Source: an uncultured Clostridia bacterium (GTDB lineage Bacteria > Bacillota > Clostridia > Oscillospirales > Oscillospiraceae). From it: a stretch of 12,276 nucleotides of DNA. The DNA lies in the NCBI GenBank assembly GCA_938049125.1, contig CALICR010000141.1, positions 1-12,276 of the forward strand, in the 5' to 3' direction. The notes below the pieces were generated by a model. The model worked only from the letters and a program-made list of their open reading frames with translations, made no database searches and was not told where the DNA came from. Positions 1 through 6,196 of this stretch are shown here, piece by piece (position 1 is the first letter of the stretch; every line of letters starts with the position of its first letter). The translations under genes and the position numbers were made by a program.

Positions 1-316
1 TGGGGCCCACGTCGTTGGGCACCGCGCCGCGGATGCTGCTGTCGCTGGAGCCGGTGATCTCGCAGGCGGCGATGACGTCCCAGAGGGCGACACCGCCCCC
101 GAGGAGCAGGGCCCTTTTCTCCGCGACGGAGCCCGGGACGGGCCGGCCCAGCACCGCGGCCAGGACGCGCCAGAAGCGGTTCTGGGGGTGGCCGTAGAAA
201 AACTGCGCCTCCCGGGACTTGACGCTGGGGAAGGACCCGAGGATCAGGACCCGGGACCTGGCGTTGTAGACCGGCGGGATGTTGTGGACCGCCGGGGCAG
301 GCGTGCTTCGTTCCAT
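1..316 (-). CDS. Hypoxanthine/uracil-DNA glycosylase, partial (C-terminus beyond left edge)
   Basis: The first 105 residues of a DNA-deoxyinosine glycosylase of the uracil-DNA glycosylase superfamily. Such enzymes remove deaminated bases (hypoxanthine, in some members uracil) from DNA to start base-excision repair in the cytoplasm. Visible marks are the GSFPS motif at residues 27-31, which corresponds to superfamily motif 1, and the segment FYGHPQNRFW at 40-49, typical of this family; the Asn in it (residue 46) is a candidate catalytic residue by family analogy. Full members are about 160-180 residues, so roughly a third is missing and the C-terminal motif cannot be checked. The ATG is preceded by AGGAGG (322-327), which overlaps the stop codon of the upstream Smr gene; the two genes are 10 bases apart. 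It is the third gene of a minus-strand operon. Family assignment is confident; substrate preference is inference. Confidence 0.88.
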   Translation of the reverse strand, partial: MERSTPAPAVHNIPPVYNARSRVLILGSFPSVKSREAQFFYGHPQNRFWRVLAAVLGRPVPGSVAEKRALLLGGGVALWDVIAACEITGSSDSSIRGAVPNDVGP

Positions 317-326
317 GGCGGCCTCC

Positions 327-572
327 TCAGAATTCGCGCAGCACCAGGTCCGTCTCGCCGGGGTTCAGCCCCAGCTCGATGCGCAGGACCTTGGGGTGGC
401 TGCGGTAGGCGGTGCGGAGCATGTCCCGCAGGGCGGTGCCGCCGCGGTAGCCGTGGATGAGGCGGAGCCGGTAGGTCCCGCCTTTGGCCCGGCGCAGGGC
501 GGCGTCCACGGCGGTCTTCGCCTGGTAGGCGTTCATGCCGTGGAGGTCCAGCTCAAGAATTCCCGGCTGCAT
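327..572 (-). CDS. Small stand-alone Smr-domain protein
   Basis: An 81-residue protein that is almost entirely one Smr domain, the domain also found at the C-terminus of MutS2. The LDLHG motif is at residues 8-12 and the HGYRGG motif at 40-45, followed by the conserved helix with LRDMLR and a C-terminal strand ending in LVLREF. Smr domains bind branched or structured nucleic acids and many have nicking endonuclease activity; the exact substrate here cannot be read from sequence. The ATG at 572 has GGAGGAGG six bases upstream (579-586). That site and the start lie inside the 3' end of the preceding DUF188 gene, so the two genes overlap by 20 bases and are probably translationally coupled. The next gene follows after 10 bases. 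Confidence 0.9.
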   Translation of the reverse strand: MQPGILELDLHGMNAYQAKTAVDAALRRAKGGTYRLRLIHGYRGGTALRDMLRTAYRSHPKVLRIELGLNPGETDLVLREF

Positions 573-1008
573 GGCGATCCTCCTCCAAGATGCGGCGCAG
601 CGCCGCGCAGTAGGCCGCGTCCTGGGACGCGGTCCGTTTTTTCGGCCCCTTCAGCCGTCCGCCGCCCCGGCGGACCCGGCCCGAGAAGGCCCGGACCTCC
701 AAAAGGCCGCCGATGTTCCCGTCGTCGTAGCAGAAGCCGTCCTGGTGCAGCGCCCGCGCGCCGCGGCTGAGGCACATGGCCGCGAGGCCGTAGTCCTGGG
801 TGACGATAAGGTCGCCGGGCCGGACCGAATTTGCAATTTTGTAGTCCACGCTGTCCGCGCCGCGGTCGCAGAGGATTGTTTCGACGCCGGGCAGGGAAAA
901 GCTGTGGCTGGTGTCGCAGAAGATGAGGCAGGGAACGGAGAATTCCCGGCTCAGGGCCGCTGTCTCCCGCACCACCGGGCAGCCGTCGCCGTCGATGAGG
1001 ATGCGCAT
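553..1008 (-). CDS. YaiI/YqxD family protein (DUF188, UPF0178)
   Basis: A 151-residue protein of the YaiI/YqxD (UPF0178) family, whose biochemical role is not established. Its acidic-rich start MRILIDGDGCPVV, with Asp6 and Asp8, and the internal block with VTQDYGLAAMCLSRGARAL resemble PIN/NYN-type nuclease folds, so a metal-dependent nuclease role is possible but is inference. The GPKKRT segment near the C-terminus is also family-typical. A longer reading back to 1137 is open, but I chose the ATG at 1008: the family begins exactly there and GGAGGTG lies just upstream. It is the first gene of the minus-strand operon with smr and the glycosylase and has its own promoter at 1031-1059. Confidence 0.9.
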   Translation of the reverse strand: MRILIDGDGCPVVRETAALSREFSVPCLIFCDTSHSFSLPGVETILCDRGADSVDYKIANSVRPGDLIVTQDYGLAAMCLSRGARALHQDGFCYDDGNIGGLLEVRAFSGRVRRGGGRLKGPKKRTASQDAAYCAALRRILEEDRHAAGNS

Positions 1009-1030
1009 GGCCGCACCTCCTTTTTCTCTC

Positions 1031-1059
1031 AGTATACCGCGGATGCGCCCCGGACGCAA
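1031..1059 (-). promoter_or_regulatory. Promoter of the DUF188-smr-glycosylase operon
   Basis: Read on the minus strand: a -35 box TTGCGT (1054-1059), a 17-base spacer and a -10 box TATACT (1031-1036), about 22 bases upstream of the DUF188 start codon. It is back to back with the tex promoter without overlapping it. The spacing is ideal for a sigma-A promoter; there is no experimental support. Confidence 0.65.
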
Positions 1060-1070
1060 GGGGGCTGCCC

Positions 1071-1099
1071 TTGTAAGGGGCCGCGCGATGTGGTAGAAT
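1071..1099 (+). promoter_or_regulatory. Promoter of tex
   Basis: A -35 box TTGTAA (1071-1076), a 17-base spacer and a -10 box TAGAAT (1094-1099) that carries the TG extension two bases upstream (1091-1092). The predicted transcript starts about 20 bases before the tex ATG. The ribosome binding site AAGGAG lies at 1115-1120. Confidence 0.7.
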
Positions 1100-1127
1100 A
1101 GGAGCATCAAGACCAAGGAGAACCGAT

Positions 1128-3290
1128 ATGGATGCAATGATCGCCCTGCTGGCCCGGGAACTGGGGCAGAAGCAGGAATATGTGGAAAACGTGGTCCGGC
1201 TGCTGGACGAGGGGAACACGATCCCCTTCATCGCCCGCTACCGCAAGGAGCAGCACGGGGCCATGGACGATACGACGCTGCGGAACCTGGAGGAGCGGCT
1301 GCGCTACCTCCGGAACCTGGAGCAGCGGCGGCAGACGGTGCTCCGCGCCATCGAGGCCCAGGGCAAGCTGACGGACGAGCTGTCCGCCGCCATCGCCGCG
1401 GCGACCACCCTCTCGGAGGTGGACGACCTCTACCGCCCCTACCAGCAGAAGCGCCGCACCCGCGCCACCGTGGCCCGGGAGAAGGGCCTGGAGCCGCTGG
1501 CGGCGGAAATTCTCGCCCAGAAGCGCGACATGCCGCCGCTGGAGACCCTGGCCGCGGCCTATGTGGACCCCGAGAAGGGCGTGGAGACGGCGGAAGACGC
1601 CCTCCAGGGCGCGTCGGACATTCTGGCGGAGCAGTTCTCCGACGATGCGGCTGTCCGCAAGACGCTGCGCACGGCCCTGCGCCAGCGTGCCGAGGCCCGG
1701 TCCCAGGCGGCGAAGCCCGACGAGGACTCGGTCTACCGGACCTACTACGACTTCCGCCAGCCCGTCTCCCGGCTCCAGCCCCACCAGGTGCTGGCCCTGA
1801 ACCGCGGCGAGCGGGAGGGCTTCCTCAAGGTGGGCCTGGAGGCGGACCGGGAGGAGATGGCGCGGCTCCTGCGCCGGGCCGTGGTGGTCCCGGGCAGCCC
1901 GGCCATGGACTTCGTGCGCCGGGCCGCGGACGACAGCTATGACCGCCTCATCGCCCCGTCCCTGGAGCGGGAGCTGCGCACCGCCCTCACGGAGACGGCC
2001 AACGAGAGCGCCATCCGCAACTTCGCCCTGAACCTCCGCCCCCTGCTCATGCAGCCGCCGGTGCGCGGCAAAGTGACCATGGGCCTCGACCCCGGCTACC
2101 AGCACGGCTGCAAGGTGGCCGTGGTGGACCCCACGGGAAAGGTCCTCGATACGGCGGTGGTCTACCCGACCTTCAGTGCGCGGAAGAAGGCCGAGGCCAT
2201 GGAGACGCTGCTGCGCCTCATCCGGAAGCACGGCGTCCGGTGTATCGCCATCGGCAACGGCACTGCCTCCCGGGAGACCGAGGCCATGACGGCGGAGCTG
2301 CTCCGGGAGGCCCCGGGCGTTCAGTACCTCGTGGTCAGCGAGGCCGGGGCGTCGGTCTACTCGGCGTCGAAGCTGGCGGCGGAGGAGTTCCCCCAGTACG
2401 ACGTCAACCTCCGCAGCGCCGTGTCCATCGCCCGGCGGCTCCAGGACCCGCTGGCGGAGCTGGTCAAGATCGACCCCAAGGCCATCGGCGTCGGCCAGTA
2501 CCAGCACGACGTGCCGGAAAAGCAGCTGGACGAGGCCCTCAGCGCCGTGGTCGAGGACTGCGTCAATGCCGTGGGCGTGGACGTCAACACGGCCTCGCCG
2601 TCGCTGCTGGGGGAGGTCTCGGGCCTCACCGCCGCCACGGCAAAGAACATCGTGGCTTACCGCGAGGCCAATGGACCCTTCACGGGCCGCCGCCAGCTCC
2701 TCAAGGTGCCGAAGCTCGGGCCCCGGGCCTTTGAGCAGTGCGCGGGCTTCCTGCGCGTGCCCGAGAGCGCCCAGGTGCTGGACCGCACCGGCGTCCACCC
2801 CGAGAGCTACGCCGCGGCGGAAAAGCTCCTCGCCCTCTGCGGCTATTCCCTCGCCGACGTGGAGCAGGGAAAGCTCGCCCTGCTGCCCCAGAAGTTCCAG
2901 CTGGTGGAGAACAGGGCCGAGGCCGCCTGCGGCGCGGGCCTGCCCACGCTGCGGGACATCGTCAAGGAGCTGATGAAGCCGGGCCGCGACCCCCGGGACG
3001 AGCTGCCCGCGCCCCTGCTCCGCTCCGACGTGCTGGAGCTGAGGGACCTGAAGCCCGGCATGGTGCTCATGGGCACCGTGCGCAACGTCATCGACTTCGG
3101 CGTTTTCGTGGACATCGGCGTTCACCAGGACGGCCTGGTCCACATTTCCCAGGTGGCGGACCGGTACCTCAAGCACCCCTCCGAGGCCGTCTCCGTGGGC
3201 GACACGGTCCGCGTGGCGGTGCTGGAGGTGGACGAGAAGCGCAAGCGCATCTCCCTCACGATGAAGGCAGTGCCAGACAAGAAACCATAG
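1128..3290 (+). CDS. tex: Tex family transcription accessory protein, S1 RNA-binding
   Basis: A 720-residue Tex protein, the usual length for the family. Tex is a cytoplasmic nucleic-acid-binding protein related to eukaryotic Spt6 and is linked to transcription; its precise role in bacteria is not settled. Domains in order: an N-terminal helical Tex region (about 1-190, with NTIPFIARYRKEQ near the start); helical linkers; a YqgF/RNase H-like domain beginning near residue 314 with GLDPG at 318-322; a helix-hairpin-helix pair at about 485-545 (VDVNTASPSLLGEVSGLTAA and a following LLKVPKLGPRAFEQ segment); and a C-terminal S1 domain at about 644-713 (GTVRNVIDFGVFVDIG, DGLVHISQV). The ATG is eight bases after AAGGAG. 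The gene stands alone, divergent from the DUF188 operon and convergent with the acyltransferase-like gene. Confidence 0.97.
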   Translation: MDAMIALLARELGQKQEYVENVVRLLDEGNTIPFIARYRKEQHGAMDDTTLRNLEERLRYLRNLEQRRQTVLRAIEAQGKLTDELSAAIAAATTLSEVDDLYRPYQQKRRTRATVAREKGLEPLAAEILAQKRDMPPLETLAAAYVDPEKGVETAEDALQGASDILAEQFSDDAAVRKTLRTALRQRAEARSQAAKPDEDSVYRTYYDFRQPVSRLQPHQVLALNRGEREGFLKVGLEADREEMARLLRRAVVVPGSPAMDFVRRAADDSYDRLIAPSLERELRTALTETANESAIRNFALNLRPLLMQPPVRGKVTMGLDPGYQHGCKVAVVDPTGKVLDTAVVYPTFSARKKAEAMETLLRLIRKHGVRCIAIGNGTASRETEAMTAELLREAPGVQYLVVSEAGASVYSASKLAAEEFPQYDVNLRSAVSIARRLQDPLAELVKIDPKAIGVGQYQHDVPEKQLDEALSAVVEDCVNAVGVDVNTASPSLLGEVSGLTAATAKNIVAYREANGPFTGRRQLLKVPKLGPRAFEQCAGFLRVPESAQVLDRTGVHPESYAAAEKLLALCGYSLADVEQGKLALLPQKFQLVENRAEAACGAGLPTLRDIVKELMKPGRDPRDELPAPLLRSDVLELRDLKPGMVLMGTVRNVIDFGVFVDIGVHQDGLVHISQVADRYLKHPSEAVSVGDTVRVAVLEVDEKRKRISLTMKAVPDKKP

Positions 3291-3313
3291 CCCGCACAGA
3301 GCGCCTTTTTGCC

Positions 3314-3376
3314 CCTGCGCGCACAATTTTCCCTTGTGTTACGCAAAGCAGCACCGCGGAAAAATTGCTTCGCAGG
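3314..3376. repeat. Imperfect inverted repeat, unexplained
   Basis: CCTGCG (3314-3319) pairs with CGCAGG (3371-3376). After a small internal loop, CAATTTTCC (3324-3332) pairs with GGAAAAATTG (3358-3367), leaving one bulged A. About 25 bases form the central loop. With the perfect hairpin at 3412-3436 it makes a structured block of about 120 bases after tex. It could be a dispersed intergenic repeat or part of the tex 3' untranslated region; the sequence alone does not decide. Confidence 0.45.
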
Positions 3377-3411
3377 AACAGAAATTCATCTCCGTGCGGC
3401 GCTGCGCGAAA

Positions 3412-3440
3412 TCGCCCGTTGATTTTCAACGGGCGACTTT
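3412..3440 (+). terminator. Probable terminator of tex
   Basis: A perfect 11-bp stem, TCGCCCGTTGA (3412-3422) with TCAACGGGCGA (3426-3436), around a TTT loop. It is followed by CTTT and then, a few bases later, TTTT. The T-tract is better on the plus strand than on the minus strand. It lies about 120 bases after the tex stop, which is rather distant. Confidence 0.55.
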
Positions 3441-3483
3441 CTATGTTTTCTTGTCTGGCCCAGCCTGATGAAAGGCGTTCCCA

Positions 3484-3527
3484 AAAATGAAAGAAAATGC
3501 GCCTCCGGACCGGTGGTCCGGGGGCGC
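3484..3527 (-). terminator. Terminator of the acyltransferase-like gene
   Basis: On the minus strand, right after the TAA at 3533-3535, a GC-rich 13-bp stem (3515-3527 with 3499-3511, one G-T pair) closes a three-base loop. It is followed by a T-rich run, ATTTTCTTTCATTTTT. This is a textbook rho-independent terminator on the minus strand. Confidence 0.8.
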
Positions 3528-3532
3528 GTTCG

Positions 3533-4234
3533 TTATCGCAGCAGCAGGCCCACAAGGCCGATGAGGGCGATGGTGACGGGCTGCTGGAGCAGGTAGAGCA
3601 GCAGGCTGTGCCGCCCGCAGAAGCTGAGGAACGGGGCCTTACCCTGGAGGGCCGGAAGGAGGGGCCTGCGCGCCGGGTACAGCCTCCGGCCCAGCACGGC
3701 GCCCAGCAGGAACCAGCCGAAATTCGGCAGCAGCGGCCAGTAGTCGCCGGAGTAGAAGCCCTGAGCCGTCAGTCCCAGCGGAAAGAGCCACGCGCAGGGC
3801 ACCGTGATCCGCTCGAAGTACAGCCCAAGGGCGACAAATCCCAGCCCGAGGACCGTCAGCGCCCAGTTCGGCAGACGGCGGAACAGGGGATAGAGCAGCA
3901 TGGAGCAGCCCAGCAGGTGGAGGATGCCGAAGCGGACGATGGCGCTCTCGCTGCCGGCCAGAGCGTCGAAGGCCCAGGTGACGGCGGAGACAAGCAGGCC
4001 GCAGCCGAGGACGATACACCCCCGCCGGGTGCTGCGGGAGCCGAGGGTGACGCAAACGCCGGAGAGCAGCACGAAGAGCACGCCGCCGTAGCGGAACAGC
4101 CCCTGAAGCAGCGGCGGCAGCGGCAGCGTGACGCCGGGCAGCGCCCCGAGGTCATAGAGAAAATGGGAGAGGAACACGCCCAGCAGGCAGATGCCGCGGA
4201 ACAGGTCCAGCTCCGTGATGCGGGTTTGGTTCAA
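3533..4234 (-). CDS. DUF1624/HGSNAT-like integral membrane protein
   Basis: A 233-residue, strongly hydrophobic protein with about seven predicted membrane segments. It resembles the bacterial DUF1624 group related to the heparan-alpha-glucosaminide N-acetyltransferase catalytic domain. The opening ITELDLFRGICLLGVFLSHF, followed by the short YDL, matches that family's first membrane helix; His24 sits where such proteins carry a conserved, possibly catalytic His. The role may be acyl transfer to an envelope sugar, but the substrate is unknown. The start is TTG at 4234, chosen because AAGGAGG lies seven bases upstream and the family's N-terminus begins there. It follows the acyl-CoA ligase by about 107 bases, with a hairpin between, and ends at a strong terminator. 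Confidence 0.75.
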   Translation of the reverse strand: MNQTRITELDLFRGICLLGVFLSHFLYDLGALPGVTLPLPPLLQGLFRYGGVLFVLLSGVCVTLGSRSTRRGCIVLGCGLLVSAVTWAFDALAGSESAIVRFGILHLLGCSMLLYPLFRRLPNWALTVLGLGFVALGLYFERITVPCAWLFPLGLTAQGFYSGDYWPLLPNFGWFLLGAVLGRRLYPARRPLLPALQGKAPFLSFCGRHSLLLYLLQQPVTIALIGLVGLLLR

Positions 4235-4287
4235 ACGGGGGCCTCCTTTGCGGGCCGGGATGGGGAATGGGATCTTTTTGGGAAGCA

Positions 4288-4328
4288 GGCCGAAAACAGG
4301 AGCCGGACGCCGGGGCTCCGGCGTCCGG
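4288..4328 (-). terminator. Hairpin after the acyl-CoA ligase, possible attenuating terminator
   Basis: A perfect 11-bp stem CCGGACGCCGG/CCGGCGTCCGG (4303-4313 with 4318-4328) around a four-base loop, 13 bases after the ligase stop on the minus strand. It is followed by CTCCTGTTTTC, a short and interrupted T-tract. I see no clear promoter between it and the next gene, so partial read-through into the membrane-protein gene is plausible. Confidence 0.55.
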
Positions 4329-4341
4329 AAATTCAGTTTGG

Positions 4342-6102
4342 TCAGTGCTCCTGCTGCTCGGCGGCGGCCTTGAGGTTGGCCTCCTCCAGCTCGTTGGCCT
4401 CCTCCTCCAGCACACGGTAGGCTACCTTGCCCACCAGGGTTTTGGGCAGCTCCGTGCGGAACTCGATGTCGTAGGGCATGGCGTACTTGGCAATCTTCGT
4501 GCGCAGGTAGGCCATCAGCTCGTCGCGCAGCTCGTCCGTCGGCTCGACGCCGGGCTTCGGCACGACGAAGGCCTTGATCTTCTGCATCTTGTAGGGGTCC
4601 TTGACGCCGACAACGCAGGAGATGAGGACCTTTTCGTGGCTGTCGATGATGTTCTCGACCTGGGAGGGGTAGACGTTATAGCCCGAGGTGACGATCATGC
4701 GCTTGATGCGCTGACGGAAGTAGACGAAGCCGTCGCGGTCCATAAAGCCGAGGTCGCCGGTGTGCAGCCAGATGCGGCCGTCGCCGTGACGGCGCAGCGT
4801 GTCGTGCGTCTCCTCCGGATTGTCCACGTAGCCGAGCATAACGGTGGGGCCGGAGATGCAGATCTCGCCGTCCAGATTGGGTGCGACCTCGTCGGTGGTG
4901 CCGGGCTTGACGATCTTGTAATAGGTGTCCGGGAAGGGGATACCGATGGAGCCCTCGCGGTACATGTTGAAGGGCGTCAGGCAGGAGGCGGTGACGCACT
5001 CGGTGGTGCCGTAGCCCTCGCGGATCTGGACCGGGGAGTTGTGGGCGGCCAGGAAGGCGTCCACCTTCTTTTTCAGCTCGATGGAGAGCGAGTCGCCGCC
5101 GGAGAAGACGCCGCGCAGGAAGCTGAGGTCCGCATTTTCGAGGCGGTCCGCCCGGAGCAGGGCCTCGAAGAGCGTCGGCACGCCGGGGATGAGGTTCGGC
5201 TTCTTCTTTATCAGCAGATCGGCGTAGATCTTCACGTTGAACTGGGGCACGAGGATGCAGGTCGCGCCGCCGATGAGGGCGGTGTGGATGCCGATGCCGA
5301 GGCCGAAGCCGTGGAACAGGGGCATGACGGAGAGCATCTTCATGCCGGAGATGTCCGGATAGTAGCCCGAGGCGGCGATGGTCTGGAGGCCCAGGGCGTT
5401 GAAGTTCAGGTTCGAGAGCAGGATGCCCTTGGACGTGCCGGTGGTGCCGCCGGAGTAGAGGATGGCGCAGCCCTCGTCATACTTGCCCATGTCCTTGGGG
5501 AGACCGCCCTTGTACTGGCGGCCCTTGGCGATGAACTCGGTCCAGAGAATGTAATTGCCGTCCTTCTTGGGCAGCTTCTTGATTTTACGGGCCTTCGTCA
5601 GCTCGTAGCCGACCTTGAGCACCGGGGGCAGCTCGTCCTGGATGCGGGCCACGATGATCTTACAGGGCTCCTTCAGCTCCGGCAGCGTCTCCGCTACCTT
5701 ATAATAGAACATATCGCAGGTCAGGATGGCCTTGCTGTGGGAGAAGTTGAGGTAGAAGGCGATCTCGCCGGGGGCGGACAGGGGATGGATCATGCTGGCG
5801 ATGGCGCCGATGCGGTTGCAGGCGTAGAAGAGATCAACGCCCTGGGGCGTGTTGGGCATACAGACGGTGACGCGGTCACCCTTGCGGATGCCCAGGGCCA
5901 GCAGGGACCTGGCCGCCAGCTCGATGCGGGCGATGAACTCGCGGTAGGTGGTCTTCTTGCCCTGAAAGTCGTAGGCAACGTGGTTCGGATACTTCCGGGC
6001 GGCGTCCTGGACCATTTCAAAGATGGTCTTTCTGGGGTAGCGGATGGTCTTCGGCATATCGCCGTAGAAATTCAGCCAGGGGGCGGACAGTGCGTAGCTC
6101 AT
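4342..6102 (-). CDS. AMP-forming acyl-CoA ligase (long-chain fatty acid--CoA ligase type)
   Basis: A 586-residue ANL-superfamily adenylating enzyme. It activates a carboxylic acid with ATP to an acyl-AMP and transfers it to coenzyme A, in the cytoplasm or at the inner face of the membrane. All core motifs are intact: the phosphate loop YSGGTTGTSKG at 216-226, YGTTE at 364-368, the HTGDL motif with Asp450, the hinge region KRMIVTSGYNVYPSQVE, and the C-terminal catalytic Lys559 in PKTLVGKVAYRVL. Length and motif style fit FadD-like fatty acyl-CoA synthetases, but the acid used cannot be read; medium-chain or aromatic acids remain possible. The ATG has AAGGAG seven bases upstream. The protein is richer in Lys and less Arg-rich than its neighbours, consistent with different codon selection or higher expression. 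Confidence 0.9.
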   Translation of the reverse strand: MSYALSAPWLNFYGDMPKTIRYPRKTIFEMVQDAARKYPNHVAYDFQGKKTTYREFIARIELAARSLLALGIRKGDRVTVCMPNTPQGVDLFYACNRIGAIASMIHPLSAPGEIAFYLNFSHSKAILTCDMFYYKVAETLPELKEPCKIIVARIQDELPPVLKVGYELTKARKIKKLPKKDGNYILWTEFIAKGRQYKGGLPKDMGKYDEGCAILYSGGTTGTSKGILLSNLNFNALGLQTIAASGYYPDISGMKMLSVMPLFHGFGLGIGIHTALIGGATCILVPQFNVKIYADLLIKKKPNLIPGVPTLFEALLRADRLENADLSFLRGVFSGGDSLSIELKKKVDAFLAAHNSPVQIREGYGTTECVTASCLTPFNMYREGSIGIPFPDTYYKIVKPGTTDEVAPNLDGEICISGPTVMLGYVDNPEETHDTLRRHGDGRIWLHTGDLGFMDRDGFVYFRQRIKRMIVTSGYNVYPSQVENIIDSHEKVLISCVVGVKDPYKMQKIKAFVVPKPGVEPTDELRDELMAYLRTKIAKYAMPYDIEFRTELPKTLVGKVAYRVLEEEANELEEANLKAAAEQQEH

Positions 6103-6156
6103 AAATTAACTCCTTCTATCTGTAGCGTGACGAAAAAACAAAGGACCGATTTTTAT

Positions 6157-6185
6157 AATATACCGCGTTTATCCGGAAATTACAA
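6157..6185 (-). promoter_or_regulatory. Promoter of the acyl-CoA ligase
   Basis: On the minus strand: a -35 box TTGTAA (6180-6185), a 17-base spacer and a -10 box TATATT (6157-6162), in an AT-rich patch unlike the surrounding DNA. It lies 55 bases upstream of the ligase ATG and directly after the stop of the DUF362 gene, so the ligase is probably transcribed on its own. Confidence 0.7.
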
Positions 6186-6196
6186 GGGGAAACGCC

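Larger units (their letters stand above)
3291..3532. other. Intergenic stretch between convergent tex and acyltransferase-like gene
   Basis: No gene is supported here. The stretch is visibly less GC-rich than the surrounding coding DNA. It holds an imperfect inverted repeat at 3314-3376, a perfect 11-bp hairpin at 3412-3436 and a 13-bp hairpin at 3499-3527. The last two look like terminators for the two convergent genes; the first is unexplained. Confidence 0.6.

Noticed and set aside
1009..1137. A 43-residue N-terminal extension of the DUF188 protein
   Set aside because: The family begins at the ATG at 1008, which has GGAGGTG just upstream, and the extension would cover the promoter boxes and cross the tex start.
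1107..3326. A 739-codon open frame on the minus strand opposite tex
   Set aside because: Its product is a low-complexity mix of His, Arg, Gly, Leu and Val with no motif, whereas the plus strand encodes a full-length Tex with every domain. It is a shadow of high-GC codon use.
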